From assembly GCF_000332055.1 (NCBI RefSeq), contig NZ_ALVZ01000172.1, positions 1 through 36,751 of the forward strand: DNA of 36,751 nt, written 5' to 3'. Below the pieces are notes generated by a model. It was not told where the DNA came from, did not search any database, and saw only the letters and a list, made by a program, of their open reading frames with translations. Position numbers and translations under genes: made by a program. Shown piece after piece: positions 16,034 through 23,567 of the stretch. Position 1 is the first letter of the stretch. Every line of letters starts with the position of its first letter. The stretch is from Xenococcus sp. PCC 7305. GTDB taxonomy: Bacteria; Cyanobacteriota; Cyanobacteriia; Cyanobacteriales; Xenococcaceae.

Positions 16034-16455
16034 ATTTTTCTGAATGTTGCTCTTATTTTTAGATGATTACTAATTAGGATAGCAGAATATAATTGGCATT
16101 ATAAAAAATATACCGTTAAATATCAAAAAAAATCCATTTTTTTTAAGAAATTTGTTTTTTTTCAAAACTATGCTGGGCATATTTCTACTTTATAGTTAGA
16201 TTCAAAAGGTCGAAACTCCCATTTTAATAAGCCAAGAAGATTGCTTAAAAAATGTTGCCAGATCCTTGTGCCAAAGCCAAAATTCAAAATTTAAAATTCA
16301 AAAGTCTTGATAAGAAAAAATAAATATCTTGTTGTTACCAGAACCGTAACCTAGGGTGAATTTAGTTTGAACTAGAGAGATAGTGGAGGGAACTGGAATT
16401 AATGAAATAGAGTTAATCTCAATGTCAGTCGTTGTTAACTATACCGTAGACAATT
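16034..16455. other. Divergent region between cyabrB and the RnfD-like gene
   Basis: 422 bases that must hold the promoters of both divergent genes. It is AT-rich with A/T runs near 16130-16160 and includes the heptamer array at 16277-16304. I could not place a promoter with confidence. Confidence 0.4.
16277..16304 (+). repeat. Heptamer array (TCAAAAT-like, 4 units)
   Basis: CCAAAAT, TCAAAAT, TTAAAAT, TCAAAAG in tandem within the cyabrB/rnfD-like divergent region. Confidence 0.6.
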
Positions 16456-17340
16456 ATGCAGGATACTCGAAATTACCAAATTATTTTTCTCACTAGCTTT
16501 TTTTTTCTAGGGATTTGTAGTCGAGATTGGACTTTACAACCTGTTTTGATTATCGTGATCGCCCTAAGTTGTTTAATTACTCAGTGGGTGCTTTCTTCTC
16601 TGGTTCAATTGGCCAAAAGAAAGGATCAATCATATTTAAGTTGGCATCTAGATGCTGAACCTAAATTGATGATTCATGAGCTGATTGGTTGTGGGACTAG
16701 TCCCAAAGTTTTGGCTTCTTTGCGAAGTGCGGCCATTACTGCCTTAGGCTTATGTTTACTTTTGCGGGGCAATAGTTATCAGACGATGATCCTCGCTGGA
16801 ACTTTAGCGATCGCAAGTAAATTTTTGTTCCGTTGGCGAAGTAAGCATTTTTTCAATCCTGCTAATTTTGGCATTATCGCTGCTTTAATTTTGACTAATG
16901 ATGCTTGGGTATCTCCTGGCCAATGGGGTACAGATTGGTGGTATTTATTATTATTTGCCGGTGCGGGAGGCGTAGTGCTCAAAAAAGTTGGGCGTTGGGA
17001 TACTAGTGTGGCTTTTTTCCTGACCTATGGGGGGTTAGAACTGCTCAGGGATTTTTGGTTGGGTTGGACTGGCGATGTTTGGTTGCATCAATTGTCTAGT
17101 GGCAGTTTATTGTTGTTTGCTTTATTTATGTTGACCGACCCGAGATCGATTCCCAATGCCTTAGCTGGAAGATTGTTATGGGCGATCGCGATCGCAATAT
17201 TGACCTTTGTCTTACAGAATTACTTTTATCTTTCAACAGCTGTTTTCTGGGCATTGTTCATTATTTCGCCTTTGACTGTTTTGTTGGATATGGTTTGGTC
17301 AGCACCGAGATTTACTTGGAAAAGAAATTTTGTTAATTGA
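16456..17340 (+). CDS. Orphan RnfD/NqrB-like membrane protein
   Basis: A 294-aa polytopic membrane protein of the NQR2/RnfD/RnfE family, with about eight to ten hydrophobic helices. Family marks: ASLRSAAITALGLCLLLRG, FLFRWRSKHFFNPANFGI and LLLFALFMLTDPRSIPNALAGR. In ion-pumping Rnf/Nqr complexes this subunit carries a covalently bound FMN on a Thr in an SGAT-like motif and works with five partners; I see no such motif here and no other rnf/nqr gene nearby. It is therefore probably not a classical ion-pumping complex. It is followed 88 bases later by a secreted DUF2330 protein on the same strand, suggesting a membrane/periplasm pair. Stop codon lies in a TTGAAAA-type repeat. Confidence 0.82.
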   Translation: MQDTRNYQIIFLTSFFFLGICSRDWTLQPVLIIVIALSCLITQWVLSSLVQLAKRKDQSYLSWHLDAEPKLMIHELIGCGTSPKVLASLRSAAITALGLCLLLRGNSYQTMILAGTLAIASKFLFRWRSKHFFNPANFGIIAALILTNDAWVSPGQWGTDWWYLLLFAGAGGVVLKKVGRWDTSVAFFLTYGGLELLRDFWLGWTGDVWLHQLSSGSLLLFALFMLTDPRSIPNALAGRLLWAIAIAILTFVLQNYFYLSTAVFWALFIISPLTVLLDMVWSAPRFTWKRNFVN

Positions 17341-17412
17341 AAATTGACGAGCGACCCTGCGGATTTGTAATCCGCTAAGGAATGCGCGAGTTTGAAAATT
17401 GAAAATTAAAAA
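17341..17412 (+). repeat. Heptamer array (TTGAAAA) interrupted by a palindromic insert
   Basis: TTGAAAA-type units flank the RnfD-like stop (17337 onward) and resume at 17392 (TTGAAAA, TTGAAAA, TTAAAAA). Between them lies a GC-richer stretch with a perfect hairpin: GCGGATT (17359-17365), TGT, AATCCGC (17369-17375). It looks like a small palindromic element inside the array. Confidence 0.6.
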
Positions 17413-17428
17413 TTAAGAGCTTTGAATT

Positions 17429-18751
17429 ATGAAATTTATGAGAGTCTGGTTATCTATGTTGGGGTTTGCGATCGCATTTATCATTTGCATCCAACCAGTA
17501 CAAGCATTTTGCGGCTTTTATGTCGCCAAAGCAGATACAGATTTATACAATCAAGCCTCTCAAGTGGTTATTGCTAGAGATGGACAAAGAACAGTCCTCA
17601 CTATGGCTAATGACTATCAAGGGGAAGTTAAAGATTTTGCGATGGTTGTACCCGTTCCAGTAATTTTAAAAGAAGAACAGGTTAATGTTGGCAAGCCAGA
17701 AATTATCAAAAGATTAGACGATTTTAGTGCGCCGAGATTAGTAGAGTATTTCGATCCCGATCCCTGTAACCCTCAAGTATTCTTTCAAAGCGAAAATAGA
17801 CTCGAATCTTCTGCTGCACAAAAAAAACCCCAATCAATTGCCGAAGATTCTTTAGGTGTAACCATAGAAGAACAATTTACTGTCGGCGAATACGAGATCG
17901 TGATTCTCAGTGCCAAAGAATCCGACGGCTTAGAAACTTGGCTAATCCAAAACGGATATAACATCCCGCAAGGAGCAAGTTCACTTTTGCAGCCCTACAT
18001 CAATCAAGATCTTAAATTCTTTGTCGCCAAAGTTAATCTCGAAGAATTTGACAATAGTGGATTTCAGAAACTGCGGCCGCTTTCAATGGCTTTCGAATCA
18101 CCTAAATTCATGTTACCGATTCGCTTAGGGATGCTTAATGCCCAAGGAGATCAAGACTTGATTGTTTATCTGCTCTCTCCCAAAGGACAAATTGAACTAA
18201 CTAATTACCGTACTGTCAAAATTCCTTCTGATGTCGAGATTCCCGAATTTGTCCAACAAGAATTTCCCGACTTCTTTACCAGTATGTTGCAAAAATCCTA
18301 TGAAAAGGAAAATAAACAAGTTGCCTTCCTCGAATATGCCTGGGATATGGCAAGTTGCGATCCCTGTTCAGCTCAACCTTTAAATCAAGAAGAATTAAAA
18401 CAAGCTGGGGTATTTTGGCTCAATGCAGGTTCTCGGGGCAATGTCTTTATTACTCGTCTTCACGTTCGTTATAGCCGTGATAAATTCCCCGAAGATTTAA
18501 TTTTTCAAGAAACCAGTAACCGTCAATTATTCCAAGGCCGTTATGTGGTTCGTCATCCTTTTCGCGGGCAAATAAGTTGTGATGCAGGGCAAGACTATCG
18601 GCGATCGGTTCAAAACAGACAAGAAACTGAAGCCCAAACTCTAGCCAGTCTCACGGGCTGGGATCTCAACGAAATTCGGAACAAAATCGAATTCATTTCG
18701 GTTGAAGCGGAGAACTCTGAGCAACCTTGGTGGCGCAATTTGTGGAATTGA
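17429..18751 (+). CDS. Secreted DUF2330-domain protein
   Basis: A 440-aa protein with a clear Sec signal peptide: basic MKFMRVW, hydrophobic LSMLGFAIAFIICI, cleavage around VQA-FCG (about residue 26). The mature start FCGFYVAKADTDLYNQASQVV and the MVVPVPV segment are marks of DUF2330, whose function is unknown. It has five extracytoplasmic Cys in FCGFYV, DPDPCNP, SCDPCSAQ and ISCDAGQ, possible disulfides or a metal/haem site. No C-terminal anchor is seen. It follows the RnfD-like gene on the same strand, so a periplasmic partner to that membrane protein is a fair inference. A heptamer array starts 3 bases after its stop. Confidence 0.85.
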   Translation: MKFMRVWLSMLGFAIAFIICIQPVQAFCGFYVAKADTDLYNQASQVVIARDGQRTVLTMANDYQGEVKDFAMVVPVPVILKEEQVNVGKPEIIKRLDDFSAPRLVEYFDPDPCNPQVFFQSENRLESSAAQKKPQSIAEDSLGVTIEEQFTVGEYEIVILSAKESDGLETWLIQNGYNIPQGASSLLQPYINQDLKFFVAKVNLEEFDNSGFQKLRPLSMAFESPKFMLPIRLGMLNAQGDQDLIVYLLSPKGQIELTNYRTVKIPSDVEIPEFVQQEFPDFFTSMLQKSYEKENKQVAFLEYAWDMASCDPCSAQPLNQEELKQAGVFWLNAGSRGNVFITRLHVRYSRDKFPEDLIFQETSNRQLFQGRYVVRHPFRGQISCDAGQDYRRSVQNRQETEAQTLASLTGWDLNEIRNKIEFISVEAENSEQPWWRNLWN

Positions 18752-18754
18752 AAC

Positions 18755-18775
18755 GAAGGCAGAGAGCAGAAAGCG
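18755..18775 (+). repeat. Heptamer array (GAAGGCA/GAGAGCA/GAAAGCG)
   Basis: Three 7-bp units of the same family as 3166-3186, directly after the DUF2330 stop. Confidence 0.65.
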
Positions 18776-18870
18776 TAAGTCTCCTGCCTTTAAGAGCAAA
18801 ACGACGTTAAAACCTACGTTAACATGGGAGAATAGGGCCAAAGTTCAATTTTCACATCTGGTAAATACTT

Positions 18871-20451
18871 GTGGTCAGCAACTTAGAAAATCCCAACTGG
18901 TGGAAATCCGCCTTAATTTATCACGTTTATCCTCTAACTTTTAATGATACTAATGGTGATGGAGTTGGAGATTTGCAGGGCATCATTGAGAAAATTCCCT
19001 ATATCAAATCCCTTTCGGCTGACTGCTTGTATTTGAACCCTATTTTCAAAACAGGGATGGTTGATAATGGTTACGATATTATCGACCCTTTTGCGATCGA
19101 TCCTCGCTTTGGCACCATAGAAGATTTTCAACGACTCAGAGATACTTGTTGGCAAAATGATATGCATCTGATGATTGATCTCGTTCCAGGTCATACATCC
19201 GATCAGCATCCCTATTTCCAGGCTAGTTGCGATCGCCAGCATCCCGACCATGCAACATATCGAGATTGGTATATTTGGGCAGATGCTCATTCCGAAAATG
19301 ACGGCGTACCAAATAATTGGGTGTCTTATTTTAATGGTAGTGCTTGGGAATATAGCGCCACCAGAAACCAATATTATCTGCATCAATTCGCTATCAATCA
19401 ACCTAATCTCAATCTACATAATGAAGGGGTGCAGCAATATTTATGCGATATTTTTGAATTTTGGGCGAAGAAAGATGTTCACATTCGTCTTGATGCGGTG
19501 GGATTTATGTCAGATGATCAATATCTCCAAGATCTAAAAATTCGTACTGATAATGTCATCCCCGATGGTTTTCATCATGATAGTGAACTAGCAAAGTTTG
19601 AGCTAACTCATCTCAATCGCCCTGAAAGTAAAATATTCATGGAAAAATTGAGAACTATTGCGGATAGATACAACACGATTATGTTAGCTGAGGTGGTAGC
19701 GGCTGATGATTCGATGCGGATAGGGCGAAGTTATAATTTTTCTGGGTCAGGAGTTCCCAGGTCCCATCTCGTCTACACTGGTTCCAATTTAAGAGAAGAG
19801 CCACTAGACTACAGTGCGACAAAAGAGCTACTAGTTAATATCCAAAGTTACTTTAGTAAAGGCGGATTATGCCAGGTTAGTGGCAACCATGATTTTCAAA
19901 GAATGGCATCACGTCTCTTTCCCGAAACTAATGATCCCCATGCCAGCGTAAATTACACGCGATTTATCTCAGGTCTACCAGGCCCATATATGCATTATTA
20001 CGGAGATGAATTGGGCTTGCGGCAGACAAATGTTGTCGATGAGATTGAAGATGTAGATTGGGCGGGTCGTGATGGCTGTCGCTCACCAATGCCCTGGCTT
20101 GCTGATGCCCCCAATGGAGGATTTACCGCAGCGGGAGTCAAACCTTTTCTTCCTGTTGATCCTAATTTTTCGGATTATGCAGTTGATCTTCAAGAATTGG
20201 ATTTAGAATCACACTTGGCAAGAATAAGGGCAGTTTTCTTAGAAAGGATGAACTCTTCTGCTCTGCAAAAAGGTGATTTCCAGGTTTTGCAATTACCCGA
20301 ACCTTTGGTCGGATATGTTCGTTCCTCTGAGGAAGAAAGTTTGGCTTGTCTTTTTAATACTAGTGCTCATAAATATTCCGATTCGGCAAAGGGAATTAGC
20401 TTGTCAGGATATGAATGTAAGTTGATCGATTTCGGACAAATTAATATCTAA
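18871..20451 (+). CDS. GH13 alpha-glucosidase-like protein, divergent copy
   Basis: A 526-aa glycoside hydrolase family 13 protein, oligo-1,6-glucosidase/alpha-glucosidase-like, no signal peptide. The start is written as GTG at 18871; no good Shine-Dalgarno is seen. Barrel motifs: WWKSALIYHVYPLTF, DTNGDGVGDLQG, YDIIDPFAIDPRFGT. Predicted catalytic residues are kept: Asp208 (IRLDAVGF), Glu274 (MLAEVVA) and Asp341 (SGNHDF). Two conserved regions are unusual: region I reads DLVPGHTSDQH where the family has Asn (DxxxNH), and region II reads KDVHIRLD instead of GVDGFRxD. It may have altered specificity or reduced activity. Paralogous to the next gene, about 250 bases downstream. Confidence 0.85.
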   Translation: MVSNLENPNWWKSALIYHVYPLTFNDTNGDGVGDLQGIIEKIPYIKSLSADCLYLNPIFKTGMVDNGYDIIDPFAIDPRFGTIEDFQRLRDTCWQNDMHLMIDLVPGHTSDQHPYFQASCDRQHPDHATYRDWYIWADAHSENDGVPNNWVSYFNGSAWEYSATRNQYYLHQFAINQPNLNLHNEGVQQYLCDIFEFWAKKDVHIRLDAVGFMSDDQYLQDLKIRTDNVIPDGFHHDSELAKFELTHLNRPESKIFMEKLRTIADRYNTIMLAEVVAADDSMRIGRSYNFSGSGVPRSHLVYTGSNLREEPLDYSATKELLVNIQSYFSKGGLCQVSGNHDFQRMASRLFPETNDPHASVNYTRFISGLPGPYMHYYGDELGLRQTNVVDEIEDVDWAGRDGCRSPMPWLADAPNGGFTAAGVKPFLPVDPNFSDYAVDLQELDLESHLARIRAVFLERMNSSALQKGDFQVLQLPEPLVGYVRSSEEESLACLFNTSAHKYSDSAKGISLSGYECKLIDFGQINI

Positions 20452-20510
20452 ATTTAATAGAATTGGTGTGGTTTCACTTCTCTCGGCATTCTGGGTACTA
20501 TAGCTATGGG

Positions 20511-20551
20511 ATTAGCCTTAACTCCTGTAAAATGGAAGTCTAAGGGCTAAT
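20511..20551 (+). other. Hairpin between the two GH13 genes
   Basis: ATTAGCCTTA (20511-20520) pairs with TAAGGGCTAAT (20541-20551) with one bulged base. The outer flanks (TAGCTAT / TAGCT) extend the pairing. No T run follows, so it is not a standard terminator. It could be an RNA stability or processing hairpin. Confidence 0.35.
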
Positions 20552-20599
20552 AGCTGAATTCTTAATCTTCAGTTGAAACGAGATTTTAGTTAATTTTCG

Positions 20600-20624
20600 T
20601 TAACACTTAACTATTAAGGTGTTA
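20600..20624. promoter_or_regulatory. Dyad TTAACACTTAA / TTAAGGTGTTA before second GH13 gene
   Basis: TAACACTTAA (20601-20610), CTA, TTAAGGTGTTA (20614-20624): an inverted repeat with a single bulge, 75 bases before the second GH13 start. Size and place fit an operator, but no regulator gene is adjacent. Confidence 0.3.
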
Positions 20625-20699
20625 CAAGTTGACAGTATCATAATTGAAGTTAGAATTTACTAATCCTCAGAATCGTCAACCTTTTCGGGAAAAGAAAAT

Positions 20700-22334
20700 A
20701 TGTCGCTTCATCAAACGCCTTGGCACCAAGGGTGCAGTATCTACGAGATCTATATTCGTAGCTTTTTCGATAGTAATAATGATGGAATTGGAGATCTTCC
20801 AGGAATTAAGCAAAAGCTCGAATATCTCGCCGATCTAAACGTTGATGTGATCTGGATATCTCCGTTTTACGAGTCGCCGATGAAGGACTTTGGCTATGAT
20901 GTCAGCAATTATTGCTCTGTAGACCCCATATTTGGTACTATAGAAGACTTTCGCCAGCTGGTAGTTAAAGCCCACGAGCTTGATTTAAAGGTTATTATAG
21001 ACCAGGTCTGGAGCCACACTTCCAACAAGCATTCTTGGTATCTTGCCAGTTCTGACCCCTTGCATCCAGAGCATGAAAAATATAAAGATTGGTATGTCTG
21101 GGCAGATGCTAATCCTCATGATGGTGGCGTGCCTAATAATTGGCTATCGGTTTTTGGCGGTGTTGCCTGGGAATGGCATCCGCGGCGGCAACAATATTAT
21201 TTACATAATTTTCTTCGAGAACAAATAGATTTAAATTGGCATAATCCTGAAGTCCGTCAAGAGATCGCAAAAATTGCCAGATTTTGGTTGGACCTTGGAG
21301 TTGATGGTTTTCGATTAGATGTTTGTAACTTTTTTACCCATGACGTTGAGCTGAGAAACAATCCAGACCGTCCACCCAACTCACCTCGTTTATTGGGGAT
21401 AGACGAAAAAACCCCTTTTGCTGTCCAGTCCCATGTTCATAATATTAATCAAAAGCAAAACCTGGAATATTTAAGAGAAATTAAACGCAATACAGTTGAT
21501 CACTATAATGACAGAGCATTATTAGGCGAAATCGTAGCGGTAGATTGTCCGATGACGACTATGCATGAATACATTGATGCTGATACTCAGCTGGCAATGG
21601 CTTATACGGGAGCTCTAATTCATGATGATATTTTCAAGGCCTATGTAATCGGCGATTTATTGCAGCGTTGTGAGGAGAAAATCCCTCACCAAATGTTATG
21701 TTGGTTGACTGGAACTCACGATTTCCCACGCATCGCAACTCGCTGCGAAGTAACTGGAAAAACGGATCAGCAAAGATATTTGAGATTGGCTCTTTTGTTG
21801 CTAATTGCGATTCGAGGCAACATCTGCATTTACCAAGGAGAAGAGCTTGGTCTGGAAGAGGCCAGAATTGCTTATCATCAGATGCAAGACCCCTATGGTA
21901 TTGCTCTACATCCTGAAGCTAAAACTCGTGATGGTTGTCGTACCCCTATGCCCTGGCAGAAAGATGTACCTAATATGGGATTTAGTACGGCAGAGAAAAC
22001 ATGGCTACCCCTATGGCAAAATCATCAACCATATTGTATTGATGTCCAGGAGGCAATTCCCCATTCGTTGTTGCAGTTTTACCGCCAGGCCTTGAAAGTC
22101 AGAAGGGAAAACCCCGTGTTGCGCATGGGGACTCTGGAGAATATTACGATTGATGGGCCAATACTTTATTTTACCCGCAGCTTTGAGGATAAAAAGATGT
22201 GGTGTGTTTTCAATTTTTCTGAAGAAAGACAACAATTACCTAGCGAACGGAGATTCTTTGGCCCGCCAATTCTCGACAACTATACTCTAGATAGTAATGA
22301 TATACCTCCTTTTTATGCTGGTATATTTCAATAA
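20700..22334 (+). CDS. GH13 alpha-glucosidase (oligo-1,6-glucosidase-like)
   Basis: A 544-aa cytosolic GH13 enzyme that should hydrolyse terminal alpha-glucosidic bonds of short sugars. The regions are canonical: SIYEIYIRSFFDSNNDGIGDLPGI (TIM-barrel entry), VIIDQVWSHTSNKHSWY (region I), GVDGFRLDVCNFF with nucleophile Asp207, LLGEIVAVD with acid/base Glu277, and LTGTHDFPR with Asp341 (Thr in place of the usual Asn of NHD). Calcium-loop type NNDGIGD is present. IWISPFYESPMKDFGYDV and GCRTPMPWQ are typical alpha-glucosidase wording. It is a more conventional copy of the upstream paralogue and probably shares its transcript with the MDR gene downstream. Confidence 0.9.
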   Translation: MSLHQTPWHQGCSIYEIYIRSFFDSNNDGIGDLPGIKQKLEYLADLNVDVIWISPFYESPMKDFGYDVSNYCSVDPIFGTIEDFRQLVVKAHELDLKVIIDQVWSHTSNKHSWYLASSDPLHPEHEKYKDWYVWADANPHDGGVPNNWLSVFGGVAWEWHPRRQQYYLHNFLREQIDLNWHNPEVRQEIAKIARFWLDLGVDGFRLDVCNFFTHDVELRNNPDRPPNSPRLLGIDEKTPFAVQSHVHNINQKQNLEYLREIKRNTVDHYNDRALLGEIVAVDCPMTTMHEYIDADTQLAMAYTGALIHDDIFKAYVIGDLLQRCEEKIPHQMLCWLTGTHDFPRIATRCEVTGKTDQQRYLRLALLLLIAIRGNICIYQGEELGLEEARIAYHQMQDPYGIALHPEAKTRDGCRTPMPWQKDVPNMGFSTAEKTWLPLWQNHQPYCIDVQEAIPHSLLQFYRQALKVRRENPVLRMGTLENITIDGPILYFTRSFEDKKMWCVFNFSEERQQLPSERRFFGPPILDNYTLDSNDIPPFYAGIFQ

Positions 22335-22465
22335 CTGTCAGTTTGAAAATTTGGCAAAAATTTTTAATTGTTATACAATTCCCAAGGATTTAATTTATTA
22401 AATTATTTTTTTGGGAGTAAGCAATTCTGAAACGCAAAGCTCTGATCATAACAGGCCCTAGAGAA

Positions 22466-23470
22466 ATGTCTTTCCAGGAGCAGAAAATCGACGCTCTGGG
22501 GTCCCATCAAGTTCTAATTCGCTCAGTTTTCTCGGCATTCAAGCATGGCACCGAGATGACAGGTTATCATGGTGATAGTCCCTTTGTAAAAAGGAATCTA
22601 GAACCGAACCTCCGAATTTTTGTCGATAATAAAGAAGATGCTACCAACTTTCTCTATCCTGGAACCTTAGGCAATATGACAGTCGGTATTGTGGAAGAAG
22701 TAGGTAGCGAAGTTGATTCTTTTGCTGTGGGAGACCAGGTTTTCGGTTGGCTGCCCGTTGCCGATTGGCATGTCAGTTCTGTAGATAAACTGTATCCTTT
22801 AAATGGACTAACCCCTGAGCAAGCAGTATGTATTGACCCAGCTACTTTTGCGATCGGCGGCGTGCTGGATGGAGACATCCGCTTTCGGGAAAAAGTTTTG
22901 ATTACAGGATTGGGCGCGATCGGTCTGCTTGCTGTTCAATATTGCAAACTTCATGGAGCAACAGTCTATGCTTCATCTAGTTTTGCTCAGCGACGCCAGC
23001 TAGCTCTTGATTATGGAGCAGATGTCGTTCTCAATCGGAAGGATTTTAAGGATTTAGGCCACGAAGTTAAGCGATTAACTAATGGTGGAGTTGATGCAGT
23101 TCTTGAATGTTCTGGTTACTATATCCAACTGCACCACGCCATGCGAGCCGCTCGTCAATGTGGCCGTGTTGTTTGTGTGGGCTTCTATTCTGGGGCGGCA
23201 AGTGACTTGAATCTCGGGGAAGAATTTTTCCACAATCGACTCTCTTTGCTGGCTTCGTTGCCAGATGCTTATTGGCAAAATCCAGTGAGGGGGGAAACTC
23301 CACTTTATACCGACGATCTTCATCAACTCATAATTGACGATTTGAAGACAGGACGCTTAAAAGTCGACGGGCTACTCGGCCCTGTCTATCCTTTTAGTGA
23401 TGCGATGAAGGCTGTGGAGCTGATCTCGGAAAAGCCAGCTGAGGGAATTAAAGTTTCCATTAAGTACTGA
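22466..23470 (+). CDS. MDR-superfamily (zinc-type alcohol dehydrogenase-like) oxidoreductase
   Basis: A 334-aa NAD(P)-dependent dehydrogenase/reductase. Motifs: VLIRSVFSAFKHGTEM (with GTE rather than zinc-ligand Cys), YPGTLGNMTVGIVEEVGSEV, VGDQVFGW, and Rossmann GLGAIGLLAVQYCKLHGA. The usual catalytic-zinc Cys is not visible, so it may be a zinc-free MDR, like BchC-type members. The coordinates begin at the first ATG. However, in-frame codons from CTG 22427 encode LKRKALIITGPRE, the normal start of this family, and a GGGAG lies at 22413-22417, so the true start may be the CTG (or ATT at 22424) just after an in-frame TAA. Sits in the GH13 cluster; probable sugar-derived substrate. Confidence 0.82.
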   Translation: MSFQEQKIDALGSHQVLIRSVFSAFKHGTEMTGYHGDSPFVKRNLEPNLRIFVDNKEDATNFLYPGTLGNMTVGIVEEVGSEVDSFAVGDQVFGWLPVADWHVSSVDKLYPLNGLTPEQAVCIDPATFAIGGVLDGDIRFREKVLITGLGAIGLLAVQYCKLHGATVYASSSFAQRRQLALDYGADVVLNRKDFKDLGHEVKRLTNGGVDAVLECSGYYIQLHHAMRAARQCGRVVCVGFYSGAASDLNLGEEFFHNRLSLLASLPDAYWQNPVRGETPLYTDDLHQLIIDDLKTGRLKVDGLLGPVYPFSDAMKAVELISEKPAEGIKVSIKY

Positions 23471-23539
23471 AGAAGCAGATCTCCTTAAGTGCCTTATCTG
23501 ATAAGACTTGCGGCGAAGAAGTCAGGAGACTACTTAAAC

Positions 23540-23567
23540 CTTCTGCCTTCTGCTTTCTGCCTTCAAG
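23540..23567 (+). repeat. Heptamer array (CTTCTGC)
   Basis: CTTCTGC, CTTCTGC, TTTCTGC, CTTCAAG. The last unit contains the stop codon of the convergent Gfo/Idh gene (23563-23565). It is the reverse complement of the 3166/18755 unit family. Confidence 0.75.

Noticed and set aside
16456-18751. Part of a complete Rnf or Nqr ion pump
   Set aside because: Only the D/B-type subunit is present, with no FMN motif visible and none of the other five subunits nearby.
18934-19401. 155-codon minus-strand frame inside the first GH13 gene
   Set aside because: It is antisense to clear GH13 motifs and its product has no domain; a shadow of coding bias.
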